A program made the position numbers and the translations under genes. Shown piece by piece: positions 1-10,780 of a stretch of DNA of 64,000 bases; the stretch's first letter is position 1; the number at the start of each line of letters is the position of its first letter. Source of the DNA: Paenibacillus sp. JCM 18996 (GTDB taxonomy: Bacteria > Bacillota > Bacilli > Paenibacillales > NBRC-103111); contig BBFE01000004.1 in NCBI GenBank assembly GCA_001313085.1, positions 62,001 to 126,000 on the forward strand, given 5' to 3'. The notes beneath the pieces are model-generated. The model was given only the letters and a program-made list of their open reading frames with translations, did no database searches and was not told the DNA's origin.

Positions 1-415
1 AGGAGTCATCTTCTACGGAGTCGAGTATGCCGGAGTCAAAGGCAATTTCGCTTTTGAACTTTTATGCGGAATCACACCAACATCGCCATGATCAATGGAT
101 ACCTGGAGGCGTATGTTAGCCAGCAAAGATTGCAGGGTTATCAGCAAGCGCTTTCAGCTGCCGGCTTGTTGTTCGATCCCTCCAAGGTGTTCAACGGCGA
201 GTTCACGGAAGAAGGGGGAGAACGGGCGATGCAACTCATTTTATCCCGGCACCCCGATGTGTCCGCAGTTTTTTTGCGCCAGTGATATTATGGCCTTGGG
301 TGCTGTGAAGGCGCTTGAACGGCTGGGCCGCCCGGTCCCGGATTCGGTCTCTATCGTCGGCTACGATGATATGGTGATCTCCTTATACTGTACTCCTATT
401 TTCTCTTGCAGATGA
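1..415 (+). pseudogene. LacI-family regulator, ligand-binding domain fragment
   Basis: Only the sugar-binding half of a LacI/GalR-type repressor is present; the DNA-binding part lies left of the window. The typical core is readable: TNIAMING, then a CASDIMALGA segment and VGYDDM near the end. The frame changes near position 58 and again in the T run at about 267-273. The product stops soon after the YDD motif, so the last 50-60 residues usual for the family are missing, and a hairpin follows at once. It precedes a two-component system and a sugar ABC transporter, so it may once have controlled sugar genes here. Family assignment is firm; that it is non-functional is inferred. Confidence 0.8.
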
Positions 416-448
416 AGCAATCTAACTACAAATGGGTTGCTTCATTTG
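412..448 (+). terminator. Hairpin after LacI fragment
   Basis: A perfect 9-bp inverted repeat (ATGAAGCAA at 412-420 with TTGCTTCAT at 437-445) overlaps the stop codon of the LacI fragment. Only a short T-rich tail follows, so termination is plausible but not certain. Confidence 0.45.
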
Positions 449-481
449 TATCTACAGTCCATAGAATGGGGGCAAACGGTG

Positions 482-2097
482 ATGTATACCTTGCTTATCG
501 TCGATGATGAAAAGTGGGTGCGTGAGGGATTGCGGTTAACGATCGATTGGGAATCGGAAGGAATACAATTGCAGGGGGAAGCGGCTGACGGAGAGGAGGC
601 CTGGAAATTAGCCGAGGCCCATGCGCCGGATATCATCATTACAGATATCAAAATGCCCGGGATGGACGGCATTGCGCTTATCGAGACTTTGGCGGCGCGC
701 AAATTCCATACCAAGATCATTATTATCAGCGGATACAGCGATTTCAATTATGCCCAGAAGGCATTGAAGTGCGGTGCGTTCGATTATGTTTTGAAGCCGA
801 TCGAGGAAACGAATATATTGGAGGTTGTGCGCAGATGCGTGTCTGTATTGGAAAAAGAGCGATCGACGCACGACCAGAAAGAGAAGATGTCAGACTGCAT
901 CAGGGAAAGCTTGCCCCTCGCGCGCCAGCGTTATTTGGAAATGATATTGCAAGGCGAGACCGCATCGCTGGGAAACGTGCAGAGACAATGGGAAGTTCTG
1001 AGCATCAATTTGGACCCTGATCATGTAACAGCGGTGACCGTGAAAATTTTCAATTGGGGAATGCGGGGAAAGGAAAAAAAGAGAAAGGCCGCTGATCCGA
1101 TACGCTTTGGGCAATATGGCGGAAGAAATAGGATCCGGGTGGGGAAGCACAGTGGCATGTCCGCTTCATAACCATGAGGACGCAGACCTGGTCATTTTAC
1201 AATCCGCACGGGGACTGTTTGCCGACCAGAATCAATTTAACAATACAATCGTTTCTTTCATCCAGGCTGCGCACAGTTATTTGGATGTCGAGGCCAATGT
1301 CGGCGTGAGCCGGAAAAGAACGCGGACGATGCTGTCCCAATCCTTTGAAGAAGCGGTTTATTCAGCCGCTTACGCTTTTTTACGACGGCTACGGAAAAAA
1401 AATATATCATGCTGCGGAGCTGCCGGAAATGAGCAGTCCGCATCAGGAATACAGCGGTCTGGATGCTTGGGAAACACGTCTGGTCCATGCAATGAAATTA
1501 GGGGATGAAACAGTACTAATGCAGTCGGTACAGGAAATTGTAACCCAGCTGCAGATCAGCCGAGATAAATATTGTCCGCTGGTTTTACAACGGGCCTTGA
1601 AACTGCTGATGCAAAAGGCGGTAAAGAAACTAAAATTATGCTATCCGCTCCTTGATTCCCAAGACAGCGTCATTCCGGAGCTGCAGGTCCTTTATGCCCC
1701 TTGTCCGAGTTGAAAGACCAATTATGGAATACATTGATGCAGTTCAATCAAGTCATCCGCACTCTCGGCAACCGTAAAAAAGGTGATAGATTCGTCGTTG
1801 AAATATATAGAGGAGCATTTTATGGAAGGCATTATGATGAATGACGTCGCGGAACGCCATTACTTGAATCCTTCTTATTTCAGCAAGGTGTTCCATGAAG
1901 AAATGGGGGAAACGTTCAGCAAATACCTGCAGCGTATCCGGGTAGAGAAAGCCAAGGGATTGTTGAAGCAGTCCAGCCTCAAAATCTATGAGGTCGCCAC
2001 CGAGGTAGGGTACAACGATTTTCGGCACTTTGCCAAGACGTTCAAGGAAGTGGAAGGCATCACCCCCGCTCAGTACCGGGATTTCGGAATAGAATGA
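482..2097 (+). CDS. YesN-type response regulator, receiver plus AraC DNA-binding domain
   Basis: A cytoplasmic response regulator of about 538 residues that would be phosphorylated by the kinase encoded next. The receiver domain has the acidic pair D8/D9, the phospho-acceptor D55 in TDIKMPGMDG and the conserved K105 in LKP. The C-terminal part (from about 1783) is an AraC-type double helix-turn-helix with the usual YFSKVF and GYNDFRHFAKTFK segments. Four reading-frame changes lie near 1074-1080 (A run), 1376-1382 (T run), 1690-1700 and 1778-1782 (A run); between them the sequence reads as one protein of normal length. The kinase gene begins 22 bases after the stop. Such pairs usually control a neighbouring carbohydrate transporter, which fits the genes from 4038 on. 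Confidence 0.88.
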
Positions 2098-2119
2098 CGA
2101 TGTTAAATGGAGGCTGATT

Positions 2120-3911
2120 TTGCGCAAGTGGGGATCGGTTGGATATAAAGTGTTTATTCTCTATTTTGTCAGCATGTCGATTTCTATTACCTTCATGGGT
2201 TACTTTTTCTATCGAAAGGCAAGCGAAATCATTAAATCCAAGGTATCCGAAGTGGCTTTGCAGACCATCCAACAGGCGAACAAGCGGCTTGAAAACATTT
2301 TCGAGGAATATGAGAACCGATCCCAATTAATCATGGGCTATAAGGATCTGCAGAAAGGCATTCTGAGCAAATTCCCCGATTCCTATCAGCATAATCAGAA
2401 TACAGTGCAGATCATCAATTTTTTTTGTCCAATATGGTCAATTCCAAAAAACGACACGGTTCGTGCCTATATTCTTGGCGAGCAGATGGCCTCTTACCGC
2501 TATTCGGTGAACGATACCCCTACCATAGCCGAGCTGCCTCCCGTGGGTAACGCAATCCGGTCCCAGGACTGGTACAAGAAAATAAAAGAAGCCGACGGAC
2601 GGATTGTCTGGTTCGGCATCCGGCCGTCTTTCATAAAACAGGAGGGGGCGGCGGAGGATAAAAGGCTGGTTTTTTTGCCTGGGACGTGCATTGAAAAAAC
2701 CTGGACCATATGGATGAAGTCATCGGAGTTACATTATTGGAAATCGAGCCGGACAAGATACAGAATATTTTATCGGAGCTGGATTTTCATGCATTTGGCA
2801 CAGCCATTATTGTAGATAAGGACAACCAGGTGGCTGCGGACGCGGCGGCATGCATACCATGCAATCCTCGGGTTTAAAGCTTCCGGAGGCAGACAGCGGA
2901 ATAGAGCACAGTGTCGTTCAGGGGGAGGAAATGATTACTGTTTTTTTGACCGATTAAGCGTAGGCGGCTGGAAGCTCGTAGGGATGGCGCCCGCCAAAAA
3001 ATCTCGTTCAGGATACAAGTGAAATCGGGCTTTATACATTATATCTTGCAACCGGTTTCATGCTCGTCTCCATCTTGCTTGCCTTCATAGCCGCCAGGGA
3101 AATTCAGCAGCCCGTGAGAGTGCTGTTGAAATCGATGCGCAAAGTGAGGGAGGGCGATTTCGACGTGCAGATCGACAGCCGCAGGAAGGATGAGTTCGGC
3201 GTCCTGTTTGAAGGATTCAATGTGATGGTCACGCGCATAAAAAAACTTTAATTGATGAATTATATGTCCAGAGGCTGCTCAAAACGGAAACTCAGTTGAA
3301 AATGCTTGGCTCACAAATTAACGCCCATTTCTTGTACAATACGCTGGACTCGATACATTGGATTTCGCGCATACACAAAGTCGATAAAATCAGCGAGATG
3401 ATTTTCGGCCTTTCCAAATATTTACGGATCAATTTAAGTGAAGGGAAAGACCTGGTATCGGTGAGGGAAATCGACGAGCTTCTGGAAAACTACCTGTTGA
3501 TCCAAAAAAATGAGATACGAGGATAAGTTTGAGGTGAATATAGAGCTGGAGCCCGGATTGCTTGATAAAAAAAGGTGCTCAAATTCGTCTTTCAGCCATT
3601 GGTGGAAAACGCCATCTATCACGGGTTAGAAAGCAAGAAAGAGAAAGGAAGGCTGGATATCCGATGGTTGAAGCTGGACGAAATTTTATGCTTTGAAGTG
3701 ATCGACGACGGCGTCGGTATCCAACCGGATAAACTCTCCGAGTTGAAAGAAATGCTTGACAATCAGGATACGCCGGGGGAGGACAATTTTGCCCTGAAAA
3801 AAATATCAATATGCAAATAAAGCTGACTTATGGCCCGCAGTACGGCTTATACATAAAAAAAGCGAACCTGGCATAGGGACGAAAGTGGCGATGGTGTTCC
3901 CTTTAAGATAG
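2120..3911 (+). CDS. YesM-type sensor histidine kinase
   Basis: A membrane histidine kinase of about 597 residues and partner of the preceding regulator. It starts at TTG (2120) behind GGAGG at 2109-2113. An N-terminal membrane segment is followed by an extracellular sensor region, a second membrane segment near 3060, a HAMP linker (PVRVLLKSM region), the His_kinase core QINAHFLYNTLDSIHW with the phospho-histidine codon at about 3326, and an ATPase domain with VENAIYHG and DDGVGI. Several indels break the frame, e.g. the T run at 2419-2426, the A run at 2455-2460, the T run near 2670, the A run near 2996 and the A run near 3239-3245. The domains are all in normal order and length, so the gene is probably real and intact in the organism. 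Confidence 0.88.
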
Positions 3912-3975
3912 CAGGAATAAATTTCCAAAAAAATAATACACCAAAAACAAAAAATAGCCTCATTACTATTTGTAT

Positions 3976-3989
3976 TGAAAGCGGATACA
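3976..3989 (+). promoter_or_regulatory. Candidate cre (CcpA) site
   Basis: TGAAAGCGGATACA fits the Bacillales catabolite-responsive element at all but one position and lies about 50 bases upstream of the sugar-binding lipoprotein gene. It suggests carbon catabolite repression of the transporter operon. This is motif evidence only. Confidence 0.45.
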
Positions 3990-4037
3990 ATTTGATTGTA
4001 CTCGTTCGAGAGTATAAAAAAAAGAGGAGGTTGCGAA

Positions 4038-5397
4038 ATGAAACAAAGCAGAGAACCATGGCAAGGAATGAAACCGCTAAGTGCGCTCTTGATCGTCAGT
4101 CTTGTTTTCAGCTTAGTGCTTGCTGCCTGCAGCGGCACGGATAACAAGAAAACCGACACGAAGGGCGCCGGTAAAGAGGCTGTCACCATTGACTTCTGGT
4201 TCCCGTGGGCGGGAGATTACCAGAAGGATTTCAAAAAAGAATGTGGTTGATGTATTCGAGAAGAATAATCCTAACATCAAAGTGAAAATGACGTTTGTCG
4301 AAACGACCGGTTCCACCCAGGCATCAGATAAACTGCTGACGGCCATCGCCGGGGGCAATCCTCCCGATGTTGCATTGTTTGACCGCTTCCTGATCGGGTC
4401 GTGGGCCGCCAAAGGATCGCTGACAGATTTGACAGATTATATGAAAACAAGCGGCATCAGCGCTACGGATTATTATCCGGGGCTGTGGAAAGAGGCCGTT
4501 TATAAAAAAAATAAAGTGTATTGCCTCCCTTGGGGTACGGATACCCGCGCGCTCTACTATAACAAAACCTTGATGAAAGAGGCGGGCCTTGATCCGAACA
4601 CTCCTCCGAAAACAATTCAGGAATTGGATCAAATGGCCGAGAAAATTTACAAAAAAGGCGATAACGGAAAATACTCTCAAGTCGGCTATATACCGTGGAT
4701 GAACCAGGGATTCTTCTACACGCAAGCCTGGAACTGGGGCGGCAAGTGGGAAGACGGCCAAGGCAAGATCACAGCCAACGACCCGCAGAACGTAAAAGCG
4801 CTGGACTATATGGCTAACTACGCCAAGAAATACGACATTTCCAACTTGACGAGCTTCTCCGACGCTATGGGCCAAACCGGAATGAATCCGTTCTGGACCG
4901 GAAAAGTCGGATTCGTCCTCGACGGAAACTGGATTATGAACGATCTTAACAAATATAAGCCAAAATTCGAATGGGGCGTGGCTCCGATGCCTCCCGCCGA
5001 AGGGTACAAGCCTGTGACCTGGGCAGGCGGTTGGTCCTACATTATGCCCAAGGGCGTCAAACATCCGAAAGAAGCATGGGAATTCATTAAATTTGTAGCG
5101 CATAAAGAAGGTACGCTGCTGTGGGCCAAACGCCCGACTGCAGGAAACGATCTTACGGCCATGCCTGCAGTGAACGAGGAATTGAAATTGGCTGACAACC
5201 CTAACCTGAAATTGTTTGTTGACGGATTGCCCACAGTTTTTTTTACAAGACCGGTGTCCCCGGTAGGCTCCTTCCTGTGGAACGAAACCATGCGCGTGCA
5301 GGATCTTGCGATTCACGGCAAAGGACAAGCACAGCAGCTCCTTGATGAGGTACAGAAGAATGTAGACGCGGAATTGGCTAAAGCTGGCCAGCAGTAA
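4038..5397 (+). CDS. Sugar ABC transporter substrate-binding lipoprotein (family 1)
   Basis: An extracellular solute-binding lipoprotein that would hand a sugar or oligosaccharide to the two permeases downstream. It starts at ATG 4038 behind GAGGAGG. A lipoprotein signal ends in LVLAAC, followed by a charged linker and a type 1 binding fold (TIDFWFPW; NPPDVALFD; WAGGWSYIMPKG; PAVNEEL). One extra A in the run near 4228-4233 splits the frame; on either side the protein is continuous for about 450 residues, normal for the family. No ATPase gene lies nearby, so a shared MsmX-type ATPase is likely, as known for other Bacillales sugar importers. Substrate unknown. Confidence 0.9.
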
Positions 5398-5406
5398 GCG
5401 CGGGAA

Positions 5407-5438
5407 AAGGGTAGCGGATAAATCTACCCTTTCTTTTA
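5407..5438 (+). terminator. Hairpin between binding protein and permease genes
   Basis: An 8-bp stem, AAGGGTAG with CTACCCTT, is followed by TCTTTTAT. In this position it probably acts as a partial terminator that keeps the binding protein transcript more abundant than that of the permeases. Confidence 0.6.
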
Positions 5439-5469
5439 TACATCTTTGATAGTATTCTAAAAGGAGGTC

Positions 5470-6433
5470 ATGACATTGCCTGATATTGGTTCTGCAGTAA
5501 AAAACAAACCTAAAATCAGCCGCCCAATTGAAACGCAAAGGGAACCGATTCGAAAGAAAACTGGCCGTTATGGGCGTTATCTTTGCTTCCCCCTGGATAT
5601 TGGGATTTATATTGTTTCACGCCTATCCGCTCATCATGTCCGTTTATTACAGCTTCACTTCGTACAGCATCCTGGAAGCGGGCGAATGGGTCGGATTGGA
5701 AAATTACCGCATCCTGGCACATGACGACATCTTTTGGAAAAGTATATACAATACGCTGTTTTTTTACTATATTCTTCGTTCCCGTCAGCATAATCTTTGG
5801 AGTAGGGCTTTCCATGATATTAAACGCGAAAATCCGCGGCCAGGGGTTTTACCGGACGGTGTTTTTTTCATGCCCAGCCTCGTTCCGCCGATTGCGACGA
5901 CGATTATTTGGTTGTGGCTGCTAAACCCGCAGTTCGGTTTAGTCAATTATTGGCTCGACCAGATCGGCATTTCCGGACCTCCGTGGATCGGTAGCGAGCA
6001 TTGGTCGAAGCCTTCCCTCATATTAATGAGTTTATGGGGGGTTGGGCAGTCCATTGTCATATATCTCGCCGGACTGCAGGACATTCCGCAGGATTACTAC
6101 GATGCGGCGGACGTGGACGGGGCAGGGATGTGGCAGCGTATCAGGCATATTACATTGCCTCTGCTTACTCCGGTCATCTTTTTCAATTTGATTATGGGCA
6201 CGATCGGCGCCCTGCAGAACTTTGTGCTGCCTTTTGTGCTCACTAACGGCCAGGGGACGCCGGCCAACTCCATGATGTTCTATGTGATGTATCTCTATTT
6301 AAACGCTTTCAGCTATTTGAAAATGGGGCTTGCCTCCGCCATGGCATGGATCCTGTTCCTGATTGTGGGCCTGCTCACGGCGGTCATTTTCATTACGCAG
6401 AAGCGCTGGGTCCATTACCAGGGAAGGGAATAA
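5470..6433 (+). CDS. Sugar ABC transporter permease 1 (MalF/UgpA type)
   Basis: An inner-membrane permease of about 320 residues. It starts at ATG 5470 behind AAGGAGG. Six hydrophobic segments are readable, and the EAA loop that contacts the ATPase is clear (DYYDAADVDGAGMWQRIRHI). Frame changes lie near 5500-5520, in the T run 5759-5765 and in the T run 5865-5871; the middle part (IFGVGLSMILNAKIRGQG) is only read in another frame. It sits between the binding protein and the second permease, in the usual order for carbohydrate uptake transporter family 1. Confidence 0.87.
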
Positions 6434-6445
6434 GGGGGTCATCGG

Positions 6446-7291
6446 ATGAGAAGTCAAAGCTCAGTTGTACGCGCAAAAGCAGTTGCGGCCCATACCTTTC
6501 TGGTTTTGGTCGGACTCTTTTTTTCTGTCGCCGTTCCTGTGGATGGTCTCCACTTCCTTGAAATCGAATGACGAACTGTTTTTTGTGGCCGCCCAAATGG
6601 ATCCCTAGCACCTTAGTGTGGTCCAATTATCCGGATGCGGTTAACTATATCCCTTTCTTTACTTATTTGGGGAACACACTGACGATATGCGGGCTGGCCA
6701 CTCTGGGTGTGCTGTTCTCCTGCCCGCTCGTAGCTTACAGCATGGCGAGAATTCCCTGGAAAGGCGCCAAGCAGCTGTTTGCGATCACGCTGGTCGTGAT
6801 GATGATCCCCTACCAGGTTACGATGATCCCGATTTTTTATCGTTTTCAAGCATTTCGGTTGGGTGGGTTCCAATATTCCACTTTGGCTGCCCGCATTTTT
6901 TTTCGGCGCTCCGTTCTTTATCTTCCTGCTCCGCCAGTTTTTTTTCATGGGGCTGCCTAAGGAGCTTGAGGACGCGGCTAGAATGGACGGGGCCTCCGAA
7001 TTGCGCATTTACTGGCAGATTATTCTTCCTTTATGCAAGCCTGCGCTGCTGACCATCGCTTTATTCCAATTTATGGGGAGCTGGAACGATTATCAGGGAC
7101 CTCTCATCTATTTGTCGGATGAGGCGCAGTACACCTTGATGCTCGGAATGCAGGCGTTCAAATCCCAGCACGGCGCCGAATGGCAGATGATGATGGCTGC
7201 ACAGGTTTTGGTCACTCTGCCGATTATCATACTCTATTTTCTGGTTCAAAAGGCGTTCATCAGAGGCATTACGTTTTCAGGAATAAAATAA
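6446..7291 (+). CDS. Sugar ABC transporter permease 2 (MalG/UgpE type)
   Basis: The second permease subunit, about 281 residues, starts 12 bases after the first ends. The EAA loop is visible as ELEDAARMDGASELRIYWQI, and the C-terminal membrane helices end in FLVQKAFIRGITFSGIK, typical of the family. The frame changes at T runs near 6519-6526, 6578-6583, 6834-6838, 6896-6902 and 6938-6945, the last two in a hydrophobic stretch. Read across these, the product has normal length. With 4038 and 5470 it forms one importer. Confidence 0.87.
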
Positions 7292-7305
7292 TGGGAGGCA
7301 AGGAC

Positions 7306-8307
7306 ATGGGAAAAAAAATTCGTTTGGGTATGATCGGTACCGGAGGCATCGCACATTTGCATGCACGCCAGCTGCAGGAACTGGAAGAAGTGGAGTTCGC
7401 GGCTATCGCGGATACCAGTGCCGCAAACAGGGATAAATTCGTTTTCAAGTTTGGGCTCCAAAGCGTCAAGCAGTTTGACGGATATTTGGAGATGCTGAAT
7501 CAGGTGGAACTGGATGCAGTTGTTATTTGCTCTCCCCATACGCTGCATTTCCAGCAGGCGACCGATGTATTGAACCATGGCTGCCACGTATTGATTGAGA
7601 AGCCGATGACCTGTTCGTCCGCGGAGTCGGAGCTATTGATTGAAACCGCGAACAGAGCGGGCAAAATACTGCAGGTTTCCTATCAGCGCCATTTCCAGCC
7701 GGAGTTTCTGTATATTCGGTCGGCCATTGCCGATGGGACGATAGGCAAGCTCACATCCGTCACAGCGTCGCTGTACCAGGAATGGAAGCAGGGTACGACC
7801 GGGCTGTGGCGGCAGGTACCCGAGTTATCGGGCGGCGGCATGCTGATGGATTCGGGCAGCCATATCATGGATGTGCTGCTCTGGACGACGGATTTGACCC
7901 CGGCCGATGTGAAGGTGCAGCTGCATCAGCACGGGGCCCCGGTGGAGATCGATTCGTTCACATCCCTCCGCTTTGAGGAAGGCCCGGTCGCTGGAGTCAA
8001 CATAGTGGGCTTCGCACCATGCTGGCATGAAACGTATGTCTTCTGCGGCGAGGACGGCGGCATCTTCTATGATAACGGTAACATCACAATTCGGCGTCTC
8101 GGACAGGAACCGGTGGTGCCGGATCTGCCGAAGCAAACGACGAACCAGGACAAGAGCTTCGTGGATGCCATCCTGGGACGGCATGAAGTGATGGTGCCCG
8201 GCAGCTTTGCTCTCAAAGTGGTGAAATTGACCGAAATGATCTATCAAGTGGCAGGCTATAATCCGTACTCCGCTTTCTCCGAGCAGCTTGTAGAGGAGGC
8301 TCAATAA
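7306..8307 (+). CDS. Gfo/Idh/MocA family oxidoreductase
   Basis: A cytoplasmic NAD(P)-dependent sugar or sugar-derivative dehydrogenase, 333 residues and uninterrupted. The start ATG 7306 is chosen for the GGGAGG site just upstream. The Rossmann motif is GMIGTGGIAHLHA; the conserved EKP (IEKPMTCSSAESE) that places the catalytic lysine is present, and the C-terminal sheet domain carries the GGGMLMDSGSHIMD segment, where histidine is usual. It begins right after the permease operon and is followed with 4 bases spacing by a TIM-barrel gene, so the two products probably act in sequence. Substrate cannot be told from sequence. Confidence 0.9.
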   Translation: MGKKIRLGMIGTGGIAHLHARQLQELEEVEFAAIADTSAANRDKFVFKFGLQSVKQFDGYLEMLNQVELDAVVICSPHTLHFQQATDVLNHGCHVLIEKPMTCSSAESELLIETANRAGKILQVSYQRHFQPEFLYIRSAIADGTIGKLTSVTASLYQEWKQGTTGLWRQVPELSGGGMLMDSGSHIMDVLLWTTDLTPADVKVQLHQHGAPVEIDSFTSLRFEEGPVAGVNIVGFAPCWHETYVFCGEDGGIFYDNGNITIRRLGQEPVVPDLPKQTTNQDKSFVDAILGRHEVMVPGSFALKVVKLTEMIYQVAGYNPYSAFSEQLVEEAQ

Positions 8308-8311
8308 GAAC

Positions 8312-9180
8312 ATGGGTTTCAAAATAGGCATGCGCATCCCGCCCAAAATGGGCGGGGAAGGGCTGGAGCGGTTGGCTTCCTGGAGTGCACAAGCAGGGCT
8401 TGACGTACTCGATGTACAGAGCTCACGCCGGAAGTGAAGCAAATTTGTGACGCAGCGGGTATGGGTATCGGTTCCGTCGATTCGGTCGAGATGGGCGGTC
8501 TGTTAAGCCGTGACGACTCTCGCCGGATGAACGCTGTTGAAGCGGTAAAGAAACAGATGACCGAGATGTCCGGCTTGGGCGCCCGGGTTATGTTCATGTG
8601 CCTCGTGCCGGAGGACCGCAACACACCACGCGAGGAAAGCTTCGCGATTTGGAAGGATACGTTCCCGGACCTCGTCCGCCATGCGGAACGCGAAGGCGTG
8701 TATATCGCCATAGAGGGCTGGCCCGGACCCGCTCCCCAATATCCGACGATTGGCTGCACTCCGGAGATGTGGCGCGCGATGTTCGAGGCGATTCCTTCGA
8801 AGCATTTCGGGCTGAATTATGACCCGTCCCATCTTGTTCGTCTGGGAATCGATTATTTGCGGGCGCTGACGGAGTTCGGCGAGAGAGTGAACCACTGCCA
8901 CGGCAAAGATACCGAAATCCTGCATGACGAATTGTATGAGTGCGGTATTCTGCCTGCAACCTTCGGCGCCAAGTACGGATTTTCGGAAGGCTCATGGAGA
9001 TATACGATTCCAGGGCACGGCGAGGTGGAATGGAGCAAGGTAGCGGTTCGCCTCGACCGTCTGGGGTACCGGGGGGCCGTCAGCATTGAGCTGGAGGACC
9101 ACCGGTTCTGGGGCACTTTGGAGAAGGAACGAGAAGGGATTGTCAAGGCTGCCCAACATTTGGCTTTATATTTTAAATAA
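8312..9180 (+). CDS. TIM-barrel sugar isomerase/epimerase-like protein
   Basis: A member of the xylose isomerase-like TIM-barrel superfamily, about 289 residues. Metal-binding residues typical of the fold are visible: a glutamate in IAIEGWPGP, a histidine in NYDPSHLVRLG, a further His pair in VNHCHGKD and a late glutamate in AVSIELEDHRF. The frame is lost near 8405-8425, just after DVLDV, where the sequence is not a homopolymer; the second part then runs open to 9180. It probably isomerises or epimerises the product of the upstream dehydrogenase, or, as known for some members paired with Gfo/Idh/MocA enzymes, cleaves a keto-glycoside. Confidence 0.82.
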
Positions 9181-9259
9181 AATACGTCAGGGATGAGGGG
9201 ATTCGGATATCCTCCTGATCCCGTTTCTATTGGATTAAACGCGAAGGACGGTTAAAAAA

Positions 9260-9676
9260 ATGAAAAGGTTTCCAATCGCTTTGCAGCCGTATACGATTCA
9301 TGACTGGGAGTTCAAGAAAATCGGCGGCGAATACATTTTTTGATATTTTGCTGCGTGAAACCGATGCCGAGTATGTAAAGCTGGAACTGGATACGTACTG
9401 GGTGAAACGCGGTGGGGAAGATCCGGCGGAATACCTCGAAAAGCTGCATAACCGCTGTCCGCTGCTTCATATCAAGGATATGGAGGAAGGGGACGAACAA
9501 TTTTTTTTGCGGAAATCGGGGAAGGCATTCTCGATTTTACGGAGATCGTGCAAATGGCGGAGAAAGTCGGCACCGAATGGCTTGTCGTGGAACAGGATGA
9601 GAGCCGCAGAGACCCGTTCGAAAGCTTGGCGATCAGCTACCGCAATTTGAACAGAATGGATATTATCGAGCGGTAA
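9260..9676 (+). pseudogene. TIM-barrel isomerase-like gene with a large internal deletion
   Basis: The first 13 codons (MKRFPIALQPYTI) match the amino end of sugar phosphate isomerase-like TIM-barrel proteins. The next residues already match the second half of the same family (HDWEFKKIGGEYIFD, LDTYWVKRGGEDP, CPLLHIKDM, EIGEGILDF). About 130 central residues are missing, so the total is about 139 residues rather than 260-280. Frame changes also lie in the T runs near 9335-9340 and 9501-9508. With half the barrel gone the product cannot fold normally. It could be a true deletion or an assembly collapse. Confidence 0.72.
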
Positions 9677-9693
9677 AAAGGGGGAGACACGCA

Positions 9694-10734
9694 ATGGGCA
9701 ACCAACTCCGTGTAGGCTTGATCGGCTATGGCTTTGCCGGCAGGACCTTCCATGCGCCGGTCATTACGGCTGTTCCCGATTTGAACCTGGCAAAAGTAGT
9801 CCAGCGCAGCGGCACGTCGTCCAAGGAGAGGTATCCATGGGTCGATGTGGTGGACAATGTCCAGGATTTATACCGAGACGGCAGTATCGACCTGATCGTA
9901 GTTACCACTCCCAGCACCGACCATTACCAATTCGTGAAGGACGCCCTTCAGGCGGGGAAGCATGTCATTGTCGAAAAGCCGTTCACGGTAACAACCGCCG
10001 AAGCGGACGAGCTGATCGATCTGGCACGGGAAAGGGGAAAAGTGCTGAGCGTGTTCCACAACCGCCGTTGGGACGGAGATTTCCTCACAGTCCGGGAAAT
10101 AGTCCGCCGGGGGATGCTGGGCCGGATCAATGAAGCCGAATTTTGCTGGGATTCTTATCACCCGAAAGTAGGGTCGAATTGGCGGGACAGCGGCGCGTCG
10201 GGTTCGGGTGTGTTTTATGATCTTGGCGTGCATTTTCTCGACCAGGCGCTTTCATTGTTCGGCACGCCGGCAACGATCAACGCCGATATCGGCAGCACGC
10301 GCCGGAACGCTGCGGCAGACGATTACTTCAGTGTGGTGTTGGGCTATGAAGAGGGGTTAAGGCTGCGCCTGAAGTCTTCCTTGCTGGTGCGCGAGCGCGG
10401 TCCGCGTTATACGCTGCACGGGACGGAAGGCTCATTTATCAAATATGGAATCGATCCGCAGGAGCAAGCGCTCATCAACGGAGAAACGCCGTCAAAGCCG
10501 AACTGGGGGACTGAGCCGGAGAGCCGGTGGGGAACACTGAACACCTCCATAGCGGGCCTCCATTATGTGGGCCGTATCCGTACGTTGCCAGGCTCATACA
10601 CCTCCTACTTTCAAAATGTTTACGACGCCGTCACAGGCCGCGACGAGCTTGCCGTCAAACCGGAGCAGGCCCGCATGGCCATCCGGTTGATCGAGCTGGG
10701 GCTGCAGAGCAGCAGCGAAAAAAAGAACCTTTGA
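9694..10734 (+). CDS. Gfo/Idh/MocA oxidoreductase, IolW-like
   Basis: An intact 346-residue dehydrogenase. The Rossmann motif is GLIGYGFAGRTFHAP and the lysine motif VEKPFTV. The segments VTTPSTDHY, FHNRRWDGDFLT, and GPRYTLHGTEGSF with KYGIDPQE closely recall Bacillus subtilis IolW (YvaA), an NADP-dependent scyllo-inositol dehydrogenase. By family knowledge the substrate is a cyclitol or sugar; the exact one is not certain. It follows the broken TIM-barrel gene by 17 bases and has a good GGGGGAG site. It probably supplies one of several redox steps in this cluster. Confidence 0.88.
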   Translation: MGNQLRVGLIGYGFAGRTFHAPVITAVPDLNLAKVVQRSGTSSKERYPWVDVVDNVQDLYRDGSIDLIVVTTPSTDHYQFVKDALQAGKHVIVEKPFTVTTAEADELIDLARERGKVLSVFHNRRWDGDFLTVREIVRRGMLGRINEAEFCWDSYHPKVGSNWRDSGASGSGVFYDLGVHFLDQALSLFGTPATINADIGSTRRNAAADDYFSVVLGYEEGLRLRLKSSLLVRERGPRYTLHGTEGSFIKYGIDPQEQALINGETPSKPNWGTEPESRWGTLNTSIAGLHYVGRIRTLPGSYTSYFQNVYDAVTGRDELAVKPEQARMAIRLIELGLQSSSEKKNL

Positions 10735-10780
10735 AGTGACGCCCTAGGCGTGATCTTCAAGAAAGAAAGGAGCAGCAGAG

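Noticed and set aside
4324..5538. Long open frame of 404 codons on the minus strand
   Set aside because: It lies opposite the sugar-binding lipoprotein gene, has no family signature and no ribosome site; it is a codon-use shadow.
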